Source: Bacillus sp. (in: firmicutes)
GTDB taxonomy: Bacteria > Bacillota > Bacilli > Bacillales > Cytobacillaceae
Assembly: GCA_003457145.1 (NCBI GenBank)
Contig: DMSR01000115.1
Location: 1-8,366, forward strand
Direction of reading: 5' to 3'
DNA: 8,366 nt
How positions within the stretch are numbered: the stretch's first letter is position 1; every line of letters begins with the position of its first letter. A program made the translations under genes and the position numbers. Positions 1 through 5,093 of this stretch are shown here, one piece after another. The notes beneath the pieces were generated by a model that was given only the letters and a program-made list of their open reading frames with translations, was not told the DNA's origin and did no database searches.

Positions 1-185
1 GAACCCTCCCTCTAGGCCTGGTAATCGGCAGTGAAGGAAAAGGAATGGGCAGGCTGATCCGCGATAAGTGTGATTTCCTGTTAAGCCTTCCAATGGCAGG
101 ACACGTTACCTCGTTAAATGCGTCTGTTGCTGCAGCACTGCTGATGTATGAAGTTTTTCGTAAAAGGCACCCGCTAGGGGATTAG
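1..185 (+). CDS. rlmB: 23S rRNA 2'-O-ribose methyltransferase RlmB (TrmH/SPOUT family), 3' end only
   Basis: This is the last 60 residues of a SPOUT-fold RNA methyltransferase, read from base 3 to the TAG at 183-185; the 5' part lies outside the window. Visible family motifs are [12 protein letters not shown] (SPOUT motif 2) and [20 protein letters not shown] (motif 3, part of the SAM-binding trefoil knot), followed by a short basic tail. Members use S-adenosylmethionine to methylate a guanosine ribose in the 23S rRNA peptidyl-transferase region; the B. subtilis member is YacO/RlmB. The gene ends two bases before the start codon of rae1, so the two are almost certainly co-transcribed and perhaps translationally coupled. 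Family assignment is firm. The exact rRNA target is taken from homologues and cannot be read from the sequence. Confidence 0.9.
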   Translation, partial: TLPLGLVIGSEGKGMGRLIRDKCDFLLSLPMAGHVTSLNASVAAALLMYEVFRKRHPLGD

Positions 186-187
186 GG

Positions 188-697
188 ATGGACATCCTGC
201 TTGTTGACGGCTACAACATCATCGGTGCATGGCCAGAATTGAACGCTCTTAAAAAGAGGGAACTTTCAGCTGCCAGGGACCGGCTGGTAGAAATCATGGC
301 CGAATATCAGGCCTATACAGGTTTTCGTGTAATCATTGTTTTTGATGCGCATTTTGTTTCAGGCACACAAAAAAAATATAAAAATTACAAAATAGAAGTT
401 ATTTTTACAAAAGAAAGTGAAACTGCTGATGAACGAATTGAAAGGTTAGCAATAGCACTTAACAATCGGAAAACACAAATCCATGTAGCCACCTCAGATT
501 TCACCGAGCAATGGGCGATTTTTGGACAGGGAGCCTTAAGGAAATCAGCAAGAGAGCTGTTGACAGAAACAAGTTTGATCGAGAAGAAAATTGAAAAAAA
601 GGTCAAGATCATTCAAGAAAAAAAGCCCAGCTCCAAGATACCGCTTACAGAAGAAGTGGCAGAAATTTTCGAAAAATGGCGCAGAGGACAGCAATGA
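188..697 (+). CDS. rae1: Ribosome-dependent A-site endoribonuclease Rae1 (YacP), NYN/PIN-like domain
   Basis: The 169-aa protein matches the length and motif order of B. subtilis YacP/Rae1 (about 170 aa). Rae1 is a ribosome-associated endoribonuclease that enters the A site and cleaves certain mRNAs during translation. The N-terminal strand MDILLVDGYN carries Asp7. RVIIVFDAH (47-55), ETADERIE (78-85, Asp81) and HVATSDFTEQW (99-109, Asp104) supply the acidic residues expected of a PIN-like nuclease site. The block IFGQGALRKSARELL (111-125) is typical of this family. The C-terminal third is rich in Lys and Glu, suitable for RNA or ribosome contact. ATG 188 was chosen because AGGGG at 176-180 lies 7 bases upstream and the protein start aligns with the family. 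The sigH promoter lies just beyond its stop codon. Confidence 0.93.
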   Translation: MDILLVDGYNIIGAWPELNALKKRELSAARDRLVEIMAEYQAYTGFRVIIVFDAHFVSGTQKKYKNYKIEVIFTKESETADERIERLAIALNNRKTQIHVATSDFTEQWAIFGQGALRKSARELLTETSLIEKKIEKKVKIIQEKKPSSKIPLTEEVAEIFEKWRRGQQ

Positions 698-701
698 CCT
701 G

Positions 702-731
702 TTGACGCCTGAAAAAAGCCTGCTGTATAAT
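702..731 (+). promoter_or_regulatory. SigA-type promoter of sigH
   Basis: The -35 TTGACG (702-707) and a perfect -10 TATAAT (726-731) are separated by 18 bp, beginning five bases after the rae1 stop codon. A start near 738 gives a leader of about 33 nt before sigH. In B. subtilis, spo0H has a vegetative promoter at this location that is repressed by AbrB. The promoter is visible here; AbrB control is inferred from that knowledge. Confidence 0.75.
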
Positions 732-770
732 ATTTACTATCTGTATGTATGTGCGGGCGGGGGGATCAAG

Positions 771-1421
771 ATGAGTGCTGACATCGGGAATCGAACAAAT
801 GAGGTCTATTTATTATTAGAGGATGAAGAGATTGTAGAAGCGGTGCACAGAGGAGAAAGTGATGCGCTTGATTTTTTGATTCACAAATACAGAAATTTTG
901 TCAGAGCTAAGGCACGGTCCTACTTTTTGATTGGTGCGGACAAAGAGGATATCGTGCAAGAAGGAATGATTGGTTTATATAAGGCAATCCGTGATTTCCG
1001 CGAGGACAAGCTGACTTCATTCAAGGCATTTGCTGAGCTCTGCATCACCCGGCAAATCATTACGGCAATCAAGACCGCTACAAGGCAAAAACATATCCCG
1101 TTGAATTCGTATGTCTCATTGGACAAGCCAATCTACGATGAAGAGTCGGACAGGACATTGATGGATGTATTATCTGGCGCTAAAGTGATGGATCCCGAGG
1201 AATTATTCATTAACCAGGAAGAATTTGACCAGATCGAAGTGAAAATGTCAGAGCTGCTGAGCGACCTGGAAAGAAAAGTGCTGGCTCTATATTTGGACGG
1301 ACAATCCTATCAGGAAATTTCTGAGGAATTAAACCGGCACGTAAAATCAATAGACAATGCCCTTCAGAGAGTTAAACGGAAGCTTGAGAGATATCTGGAG
1401 CTAAGAGAGTTGTCAGTGTAA
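771..1421 (+). CDS. sigH: RNA polymerase sigma factor SigH (Spo0H)
   Basis: The 216-aa protein has the architecture of SigH, the sigma factor for the transition to stationary phase, early sporulation and competence (218 aa in B. subtilis). Region 2 spans about 31-105: DALDFLIHKYRNFVRAKARS, the core-binding DIVQEGMIGLYKAIRDF (60-76) and the -10-recognition helix around FKAFAELCITRQIITAIK (84-101). Region 4 spans about 160-208, with helix-turn-helix SYQEISEELNRHVKSIDNAL (179-198) for -35 recognition. The same frame is open back to base 591, overlapping rae1, but I choose ATG 771. It follows a G-run at 759-764 with a 6-base gap, and it gives the family length. The N-terminal 15 residues are unlike B. 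subtilis, as is normal for this protein. No clear terminator follows the gene. Confidence 0.95.
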   Translation: MSADIGNRTNEVYLLLEDEEIVEAVHRGESDALDFLIHKYRNFVRAKARSYFLIGADKEDIVQEGMIGLYKAIRDFREDKLTSFKAFAELCITRQIITAIKTATRQKHIPLNSYVSLDKPIYDEESDRTLMDVLSGAKVMDPEELFINQEEFDQIEVKMSELLSDLERKVLALYLDGQSYQEISEELNRHVKSIDNALQRVKRKLERYLELRELSV

Positions 1422-1475
1422 GTTAAATTGCCAAAAAATAGCCACAAAACTGACTTTCAAACTTAGAACCACTTA

Positions 1476-1504
1476 TTGACACAATCTAGCAGCCGTGTTA
1501 CATT
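1476..1504 (+). promoter_or_regulatory. Promoter for rpmG-secE (extended -10)
   Basis: A consensus -35 TTGACA (1476-1481) is followed by a 17-bp spacer and TACATT (1499-1504, 4 of 6 matches), with TGT directly before it, giving an extended -10. Initiation near 1511 would give a leader of about 140 nt before rpmG. A second, weaker candidate lies closer: ATGACA at 1586-1591 with TATAAA at 1610-1615 (18-bp spacer). Neither is proven. The 231-bp sigH-rpmG gap holds no other gene that I can support. Confidence 0.55.
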
Positions 1505-1652
1505 TTTAAAGATATTATATAGTTATTTCGTATATGTTGTTTACGGATACAAGGGTTGAAATACTGATAGGGGCTCTATTATCCTATGACAAAGGTTAGT
1601 CCCTTGTTTTATAAATGAAAATATCGAAAGACGAAAGAGCTTGGGTGTTAGC

Positions 1653-1802
1653 ATGAATAAAAAAGTGATTCTTGCTTGTGTGGACTGCGGTACACGCAAT
1701 TATTCCACAACGAGCAATAAAGATACGCAAACCGAGCGCCTTGAGCTGAAAAACCACTGCAGCAATTGCGGTGCACATACAGTTCATAAGGAAACGAGAT
1801 AA
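1653..1802 (+). CDS. rpmG: 50S ribosomal protein L33 (zinc-ribbon, C+ form)
   Basis: This short gene encodes 49 aa, exactly the usual length of L33. It keeps the two zinc-binding CxxC pairs, ACVDCG (Cys9, Cys12) and HCSNCG (Cys36, Cys39), so it is the zinc-containing type and not the zinc-free paralogue made under zinc starvation. L33 sits near the tRNA E site of the large subunit. The gene lies directly upstream of secE, where Bacillus carries rpmGB. The Shine-Dalgarno is weak (GGGTG at 1643-1647, 5 bases from ATG 1653). An overlapping antisense frame is a shadow. The assignment is firm; which numbered L33 paralogue it equals is inferred from synteny. Confidence 0.92.
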   Translation: MNKKVILACVDCGTRNYSTTSNKDTQTERLELKNHCSNCGAHTVHKETR

Positions 1803-1850
1803 CGTTCTCAGATAGATCAAATGGAATTCCGATAAGTTGGAGGTTACAAA

Positions 1851-2033
1851 ATGCAGCGCATCACTAATTTTTTCAGTGAAGTTGGACGTGAAATGAGGAA
1901 GGTCAGCTGGCCAAAGCGTAAAGAGCTGACTCGTTATACAATTACGGTTTTGGCTACGGTTGCTTTTGCTGCTGTATTCTTTGCGGTGTTAGACCTTGGT
2001 ATTTCTGAATTGATTCGCGTAATTCTTGAATAA
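1851..2033 (+). CDS. secE: Preprotein translocase subunit SecE
   Basis: A 60-aa protein of the short single-span bacterial SecE type. An amphipathic N-terminal segment ends in the conserved VGREMRKVSWPKRKELTRYT (about 12-31), which lies on the cytoplasmic face and clamps SecY. One hydrophobic transmembrane helix follows (about 32-53: ITVLATVAFAAVFFAVLDLG). With SecY and SecG it forms the protein-conducting channel of the cytoplasmic membrane. GGAGGT at 1839-1844 lies 6 bases before ATG 1851. It is 48 bases downstream of rpmG and shares its transcript. Length compares with 59 aa in B. subtilis. The assignment is secure. Confidence 0.95.
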   Translation: MQRITNFFSEVGREMRKVSWPKRKELTRYTITVLATVAFAAVFFAVLDLGISELIRVILE

Positions 2034-2056
2034 CCACTAAGAACTCATGGTATAAT
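2026..2056 (+). promoter_or_regulatory. Putative nusG promoter with extended -10
   Basis: TATAAT (2051-2056) is preceded directly by TGG, giving a perfect extended -10. The best -35 is TTGAAT (2026-2031) at a long 19-bp spacing, overlapping the end of secE. Initiation near 2063 would place the terminator-like hairpin at 2082-2104 only about 20 nt into the transcript. Confidence 0.5.
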
Positions 2057-2081
2057 GGAGAATATAACGCAGGACAAGTTA

Positions 2082-2104
2082 AAAGCCCGGATAACGGGTT
2101 TTTT
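2082..2104 (+). terminator. Intrinsic terminator/attenuator between secE and nusG
   Basis: AAAGCCCG (2082-2089), a 5-base loop GATAA and CGGGTTTT (2095-2102) form an 8-bp stem containing one G-U pair, running into a six-T tract (2099-2104). It could end the rpmG-secE transcript, or partly attenuate read-through and transcripts from the promoter just upstream. nusG must then depend on read-through or on a promoter I cannot see downstream. Confidence 0.7.
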
Positions 2105-2148
2105 CATTTGCTTGAAAAATTTGCAATCAGATCAGCGGCTGGCTATGA

Positions 2149-2172
2149 CTGACTAAGGCGCTTGCGCTTTTC
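2149..2172 (+). repeat. Remnant of the interspersed Bacillaceae repeat (3' end)
   Basis: These 24 bases match the 3' end of the large fold-back repeat at 3463-3574 (its positions 3551-3574) at 21 of 24 positions, including AAGGCGC and CCGCTTTTC/GCGCTTTTC. The preceding bases show no convincing left half, so this looks like a decayed or truncated copy in the nusG 5' leader. AAGGCGC-TT-GCGCTTTT can itself fold into a small hairpin. Confidence 0.5.
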
Positions 2173-2199
2173 TGGTGATGCGTCTATGCATTTTGATGT

Positions 2200-2229
2200 G
2201 GGGAGGGACGGACGATTTAGTCCTCGAAG
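2200..2229 (+). promoter_or_regulatory. nusG ribosome-binding region with a looped-out spacer hairpin
   Basis: The only good Shine-Dalgarno, GGGGAGGG (2200-2207, core GGAGG 2202-2206), ends 22 bases before ATG 2230, too far for normal use. Between them GGAC (2210-2213) and GTCC (2220-2223) form a hairpin with loop GATTTA. Folding out these 14 bases brings the effective spacing to about 9. A competing stem pairs 2203-2209 with 2220-2225 (one bulged G) and would hide the Shine-Dalgarno. An in-frame TAG at 2218-2220 rules out an earlier start. Confidence 0.5.
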
Positions 2230-2763
2230 ATGGAAAAAAATTGGTATGTGGTCCATACTTACTCAGGTTATGAAAATAAGGTGAAGACGAATCTTGAAAA
2301 GCGTGTTGAAACAATGGGCATGCAAGATAAAATCTTCCGCGTTGTTGTACCTGAAGATGAAGAAACCGAATTTAAGAATGGCAAGAAGAAAGTGGTTAAA
2401 CGCAAAACATTCCCTGGGTATGTTCTAGTTGAGTTAGTCATGACGGATGATTCATGGTATGTCGTGCGAAATACTCCTGGTGTAACTGGTTTTGTCGGTT
2501 CTGCAGGTTCTGGCTCGAAGCCAACAGCGTTATTGCCTGATGAAGTCGTGATGATCCTTAAGCGCATGGGCGTGGAAGAAAAGAAAGTCGATATTAATTT
2601 CGAGCTTGGCGAAACAGTCCAGGTAAGCGAAGGGCCGTTTAACAACTTTACCGGAACGATTGAAGAGATCGATAAGGATAAAGCAAAGCTTAAAGTGCTT
2701 GTTAATATGTTTGGCCGTGACACTCCGGTGGAGCTTGAATTTTCACAGATTAAAAAATTATAA
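2230..2763 (+). CDS. nusG: Transcription termination/antitermination factor NusG
   Basis: The 177-aa protein is the same length as B. subtilis NusG. The NGN domain occupies about 1-115: it begins EKNWYVVHTYSGYENKVK, includes FPGYVLVELVMTDDSWYVVR and the VTGFVGSAG segment, and binds the clamp helices and rudder side of RNA polymerase. The KOW domain (about 122-177) contains GPFNNFTGTIEEIDKDKAKL and ends PVELEFSQIKKL. In Bacillus, NusG stimulates sequence-specific pausing by contacting the non-template strand in the transcription bubble. The start at ATG 2230 is fixed by the conserved N-terminus and an upstream in-frame stop. Its own promoter and terminator region lies between secE and nusG. 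No terminator is evident after it; a new promoter for rplK follows within 12 bases. Confidence 0.96.
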   Translation: MEKNWYVVHTYSGYENKVKTNLEKRVETMGMQDKIFRVVVPEDEETEFKNGKKKVVKRKTFPGYVLVELVMTDDSWYVVRNTPGVTGFVGSAGSGSKPTALLPDEVVMILKRMGVEEKKVDINFELGETVQVSEGPFNNFTGTIEEIDKDKAKLKVLVNMFGRDTPVELEFSQIKKL

Positions 2764-2774
2764 TTTGAAATAGC

Positions 2775-2803
2775 TTGAAATCAATTTTAAAAAGTGTTAA
2801 TAT
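2775..2803 (+). promoter_or_regulatory. rplK-rplA operon promoter
   Basis: TTGAAA (2775-2780), a 17-bp spacer and TAATAT (2798-2803) preceded by TGT form an extended -10 promoter. The same TGTTAATAT element occurs in the rpoB promoter at 6229-6237. Initiation near 2810 gives an rplK leader of about 125 nt. Confidence 0.65.
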
Positions 2804-2881
2804 TTCATAGGTCAGTATGTCTTGGACGATTGACAGATATATGTCAAGTTCTTTATTTTCATATAAAGACTTTTGTTATGA

Positions 2882-2908
2882 GTGGGAGGGGGAAGCCCCT
2901 ATTACCAC
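2882..2908 (+). promoter_or_regulatory. Candidate L1-binding operator in the rplK leader
   Basis: GTGG (2882-2885) pairs with CCAC (2905-2908), and GGGG (2888-2891) pairs with CCCC (2896-2899), leaving an asymmetric internal loop of GA opposite TATTA. Two short helices around such a loop are the signature of L1 targets. GTGGGAGG on one strand and ACCAC on the other also resemble the base of the L1 stalk in 23S rRNA as I remember it. L1 is known to repress its own L11-L1 operon in many bacteria. The fold is visible; binding is inferred. It sits 27 bases before the rplK start codon. Confidence 0.6.
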
Positions 2909-2935
2909 ATCACGGACTTTAAGGAGGTGTGTCTC

Positions 2936-3361
2936 GTGGCTAAAAAAGTAATTAAGATGGTTAAATTGCAAATCCCTGCTGGTAAAGCCAATCCGGCACC
3001 ACCAGTTGGACCTGCACTAGGTCAAGCCGGTGTGAATATCATGGGATTCTGTAAAGAGTTTAATGCTCGCACAGCTGATCAAGCTGGATTAATCATTCCT
3101 GTTGAAATTACGGTTTTTGAAGACCGTTCATTTACATTTATTACGAAAACTCCTCCTGCTGCAGTTCTTTTGAAAGTAGCAGCTGGAATCCAGTCTGGTT
3201 CTGGTGAACCAAACCGTAATAAGGTAGCAACAGTCAAGCGTGATAAAGTACGTGAAATTGCTGAACAGAAAATGCCTGACCTTAATGCAGCTAGCGTTGA
3301 AGCAGCTATGCGTATGGTTGAAGGAACTGCTCGCAGTATGGGTATCACGATCGAAGACTAA
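2936..3361 (+). CDS. rplK: 50S ribosomal protein L11
   Basis: The 141-aa product is exactly the standard length for bacterial L11. The N-terminal domain (about 1-70) includes the conserved [20 protein letters not shown] (10-29) and [17 protein letters not shown]. The C-terminal RNA-binding domain (about 75-141) ends with [14 protein letters not shown]11 binds the GTPase-associated region of 23S rRNA at the stalk base and is involved in factor binding, thiostrepton action and RelA activation. I choose GTG 2936, with a strong AAGGAGGTG Shine-Dalgarno at 2921-2929. The frame extends to GTG 2882, but that would translate the operator hairpin and add 18 non-conserved residues. It forms an operon with rplA, though the gap between them is unusually long (261 bp). 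Confidence 0.96.
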   Translation: MAKKVIKMVKLQIPAGKANPAPPVGPALGQAGVNIMGFCKEFNARTADQAGLIIPVEITVFEDRSFTFITKTPPAAVLLKVAAGIQSGSGEPNRNKVATVKRDKVREIAEQKMPDLNAASVEAAMRMVEGTARSMGITIED

Positions 3362-3386
3362 TTTTTGCATGCAAAGGATTGATTGG

Positions 3387-3424
3387 GGTTGCGAAGCTGA
3401 ATTTGATTTCATTCGCAACCTTTT
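3387..3424 (+). terminator. Terminator-like hairpin between rplK and rplA
   Basis: GGTTGCGAA (3387-3395) and TTCGCAACC (3412-3420) form a perfect 9-bp stem. The loop can add a few inner pairs (TGAAT with ATTTCA). Only a short TTTTAT tract follows, so this could be a leaky terminator, a processing site or a 3'-end stabiliser for rplK mRNA and not a full stop. Confidence 0.5.
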
Positions 3425-3462
3425 ATCTGTCCGGCCTGGCCGTTGGTGCCAGTGCTTTTTCG

Positions 3463-3574
3463 TTGTCTAGCTCCGGCGCCCAGCCACTCGAGTCGCTTCG
3501 GCCCGTCAGCCACAGTCGTGGCGTTTTTGACGGGCGGCGCTTGTCAGGGGCTGACCAAGGCGCCTCCGCTTTTC
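3463..3574 (+). repeat. Interspersed fold-back repeat (Bacillaceae family, MITE/REP-like)
   Basis: The element begins TTGTCTAGCTCCGGCGCC and ends GGCGCCTCCGCTTTTC, ends I recognise from dispersed non-coding repeats in Bacillus-group genomes. It is strongly self-complementary. Outer arms are GGCGCC+CAGCC (3475-3485) with GGCTG (3549-3553) and GGCGCC (3559-3564). The core stem is GCCCGTCA+GCCAC (3501-3513) with GTGGC (3518-3522) and TGACGGGC (3528-3535), around loop AGTC. Its G+C content is well above the flanking genes. No ORF of substance and no transposase are present. It accounts for most of the long rplK-rplA gap. Small overlapping frames here are not credible genes. Confidence 0.65.
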
Positions 3575-3577
3575 GTC

Positions 3578-3603
3578 GTGGGAGGTTATTCCGCTAAAAC
3601 CAC
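3578..3603 (+). promoter_or_regulatory. Second candidate L1-binding motif, in the rplA leader
   Basis: GTGG (3578-3581) pairs with CCAC (3600-3603), and GG (3584-3585) with CC (3591-3592). GA (3582-3583) faces GCTAAAA (3593-3599). The framework GTGGGAGG-n-CC-n-CCAC is shared with the motif before rplK, and both resemble the L1 stalk base of 23S rRNA. It ends 6 bases before the rplA Shine-Dalgarno, so bound L1 could directly block translation of its own gene. Confidence 0.5.
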
Positions 3604-3622
3604 AATATAGGAGGAAATAAAA

Positions 3623-4315
3623 ATGGCTAAAAAAGGTAAAAAGTATCTTGAAGCTGCTAAGCTTGTAGACCGCTCTCAAGCATATACAATTGCAGAAGCA
3701 GTTGAGCTTGCTAAAAAGACAAGCACTGTGAAATTTGACGCGACTGTCGAAGCTGCTTTCCGTTTGGGTGTAGACCCTAAGAAAGCTGACCAGCAAATCC
3801 GTGGAGCAGTTGTGCTTCCAAACGGAACTGGTAAAACTCAGCGTGTCCTAGTATTCGCTAAAGGCGAAAAAATGAAAGAAGCAGAAGCTGCTGGCGCAGA
3901 TTATGTTGGCGATGCTGAATACATCAACAAAATCCAACAAGGTTGGTTCGACTTTGATGTAATCGTTGCTACACCTGACATGATGGGTGAAGTTGGTAAG
4001 CTTGGTCGCGTATTGGGACCTAAAGGCTTAATGCCAAACCCTAAAACAGGAACAGTTACTTTCGATGTAACGAAAGCTGTTAATGAAATCAAAGCAGGTA
4101 AAGTAGAGTACCGCGTAGACAAGTCTGGTAACATTCACGTGCCTATCGGAAAAGTTTCTTTCGAAGACCAGAAGCTTGTTGAAAACTTCAACACGATCTT
4201 CGAAACGATGATGAAGGTAAAGCCTGCCGCAGCTAAAGGAACTTACATGAAGAACGTTACTGTCTCTACTACTATGGGACCTGGCGTTAAAGTAGATCCT
4301 TCAACTGTAAAATAA
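3623..4315 (+). CDS. rplA: 50S ribosomal protein L1
   Basis: The 230-aa protein is full length (B. subtilis L1 is about 232 aa). Family landmarks are the N-terminal [40 protein letters not shown], the [20 protein letters not shown] segment (about 59-78), domain II with [17 protein letters not shown], and the hinge [19 protein letters not shown] (about 129-147). L1 forms the mobile L1 stalk that moves deacylated tRNA out of the E site, and it is the usual autogenous repressor of the L11-L1 operon. GGAGG at 3612-3616 precedes ATG 3623. A repeat, a hairpin and a candidate L1 operator separate it from rplK. The rplJ promoter starts immediately after its stop. Confidence 0.96.
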   Translation: MAKKGKKYLEAAKLVDRSQAYTIAEAVELAKKTSTVKFDATVEAAFRLGVDPKKADQQIRGAVVLPNGTGKTQRVLVFAKGEKMKEAEAAGADYVGDAEYINKIQQGWFDFDVIVATPDMMGEVGKLGRVLGPKGLMPNPKTGTVTFDVTKAVNEIKAGKVEYRVDKSGNIHVPIGKVSFEDQKLVENFNTIFETMMKVKPAAAKGTYMKNVTVSTTMGPGVKVDPSTVK

Positions 4316-4320
4316 TAGCA

Positions 4321-4349
4321 TTGACAATCCAGGAAGCGTGAGATACAAT
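4321..4349 (+). promoter_or_regulatory. rplJ-rplL operon promoter
   Basis: A perfect -35 TTGACA (4321-4326) and -10 TACAAT (4344-4349, 5 of 6) are separated by exactly 17 bp, starting 5 bases after the rplA stop codon. Initiation near 4356 gives a leader of about 180 nt. Confidence 0.8.
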
Positions 4350-4355
4350 GTTTCT

Positions 4356-4534
4356 TGTTGTTAAAATAAAATTACATTTGTACCGCAGACAGCAGGGGCT
4401 TATAGCTTAATAACCTGCCGAGGTCATACGATAGAGCAACACTCTTGCTATTGTATACTTCCTCCGTGTCTGCCTTAGATACGGAGGTTTTTATTTGTTC
4501 GGTATAAATGCAGAAATCTACAGGAGGTGTAAGG
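4356..4534 (+). ncRNA. L10-type ribosomal protein leader (cis-regulatory RNA)
   Basis: This structured 5' leader of rplJ is in the position and has the general form of the Firmicutes L10 leader, to which the L10-L12 complex binds to repress its operon. Visible helices are GCAGG (4392-4396) with CCTGC (4414-4418), and ATACGAT (4426-4432) with ATTGTAT (4450-4456) continued by AGCAA (4435-4439) with TTGCT (4445-4449). A terminator hairpin follows at 4461-4496. The L10 identity is inferred from position and known biology; I cannot run a covariance model. Confidence 0.75.
4461..4496 (+). terminator. Attenuator terminator within the L10 leader
   Basis: CCTCCGT (4461-4467) pairs with ACGGAGG (4481-4487), with a possible inner CT/AG extension. 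The stem is followed by TTTTTATTT (4488-4496). It lies about 40 bases before the rplJ start codon and has all features of an intrinsic terminator, so premature termination probably sets rplJL expression. Confidence 0.8.
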
Positions 4535-5035
4535 ATGAGCAAAGTTATTGAAGTGAAAAAGCAAATCGTTGACGAAATTGCTGGCAAACTTAAAGAAAGC
4601 AAATCAACAATTGTTGTTGATTACCGTGGACTTTCAGTTTCTGAAGTAACTGAACTTCGTAAAGAGCTTCGTGAAGCTGGCGTAGAATTCAAAGTTTACA
4701 AAAACTCTATGACACGCCGTGCTGCTGATGCTGCTGAACTATCTGACCTGAATGGATCTTTAACTGGTCCTAACGCAATCGCGTTCAGTATTGAAGATGT
4801 AGTAGCACCTGCGAAAATTCTAAACGAGTTCGCTAAAAAGCATGACGCTCTTGAAATCAAGGCGGGCGTGGTTGAAGGCAACATCGTTACAGTAGAAGAA
4901 ATCAAGGCCCTTGCAGACCTACCGTCTCGCGAAGGTTTACTTTCTATGCTACTCAGCGTACTTCAAGCACCAATTCGCAATCTTGCTCTTGCTACAAAGG
5001 CAGTTGCGGAACAGAAAGAAGAACAAGGCGCGTAA
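4535..5035 (+). CDS. rplJ: 50S ribosomal protein L10
   Basis: The 166-aa product equals the B. subtilis L10 length. The N-terminal rRNA-binding domain (about 1-100) shows [40 protein letters not shown] (28-47) and the [13 protein letters not shown] segment. The C-terminal helix (about 130-166, [20 protein letters not shown] onward) is the platform for L7/L12 dimers. Together they form the ribosomal stalk that recruits translational GTPases. I choose ATG 4535, preceded by AGGAGGTG (4522-4529). The in-frame ATG at 4508 lies upstream of this Shine-Dalgarno and would add nine atypical residues. It is regulated by its promoter plus the L10 leader attenuator. Confidence 0.96.
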   Translation: MSKVIEVKKQIVDEIAGKLKESKSTIVVDYRGLSVSEVTELRKELREAGVEFKVYKNSMTRRAADAAELSDLNGSLTGPNAIAFSIEDVVAPAKILNEFAKKHDALEIKAGVVEGNIVTVEEIKALADLPSREGLLSMLLSVLQAPIRNLALATKAVAEQKEEQGA

Positions 5036-5093
5036 GTTAATTTTTACGGTTTAACAATAAAAAAACTAACCAATTTCAAGGAGGAAAATAATC

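Noticed and set aside
591..770. N-terminal extension of sigH to the upstream in-frame ATG at 591
   Set aside because: It overlaps the 3' end of rae1, has no ribosome-binding site, lies upstream of the sigH promoter, and adds 60 residues unlike any SigH. ATG 771 gives the family length.
1422..1652. Possible tRNA or small RNA gene between sigH and rpmG
   Set aside because: No cloverleaf, no TTCRA-type T-arm and no terminator were found; only promoter-like elements can be supported.
2268..2723. Antisense open frame of 151 codons inside nusG, and similar antisense frames in rplK, rplA, rplJ, rplL and rsmC
   Set aside because: They are shadows of highly conserved genes, with no ribosome-binding sites, no recognisable domains and atypical Cys/Ser/Phe-rich composition.
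2882..2935. N-terminal extension of rplK from GTG 2882
   Set aside because: These codons coincide with the candidate L1 operator hairpin and the Shine-Dalgarno; GTG 2936 gives exactly 141 aa with a conserved L11 start.
3240..3597. Overlapping + strand frames spanning the rplK end and the rplK-rplA gap
   Set aside because: They read out of frame through rplK and then through the hairpin and fold-back repeat; there is no start signal and no conserved protein pattern.
4508..4534. Upstream ATG 4508 as rplJ start
   Set aside because: It lies before the strong AGGAGGTG at 4522-4529 and would translate through it; ATG 4535 gives the standard 166-aa L10.
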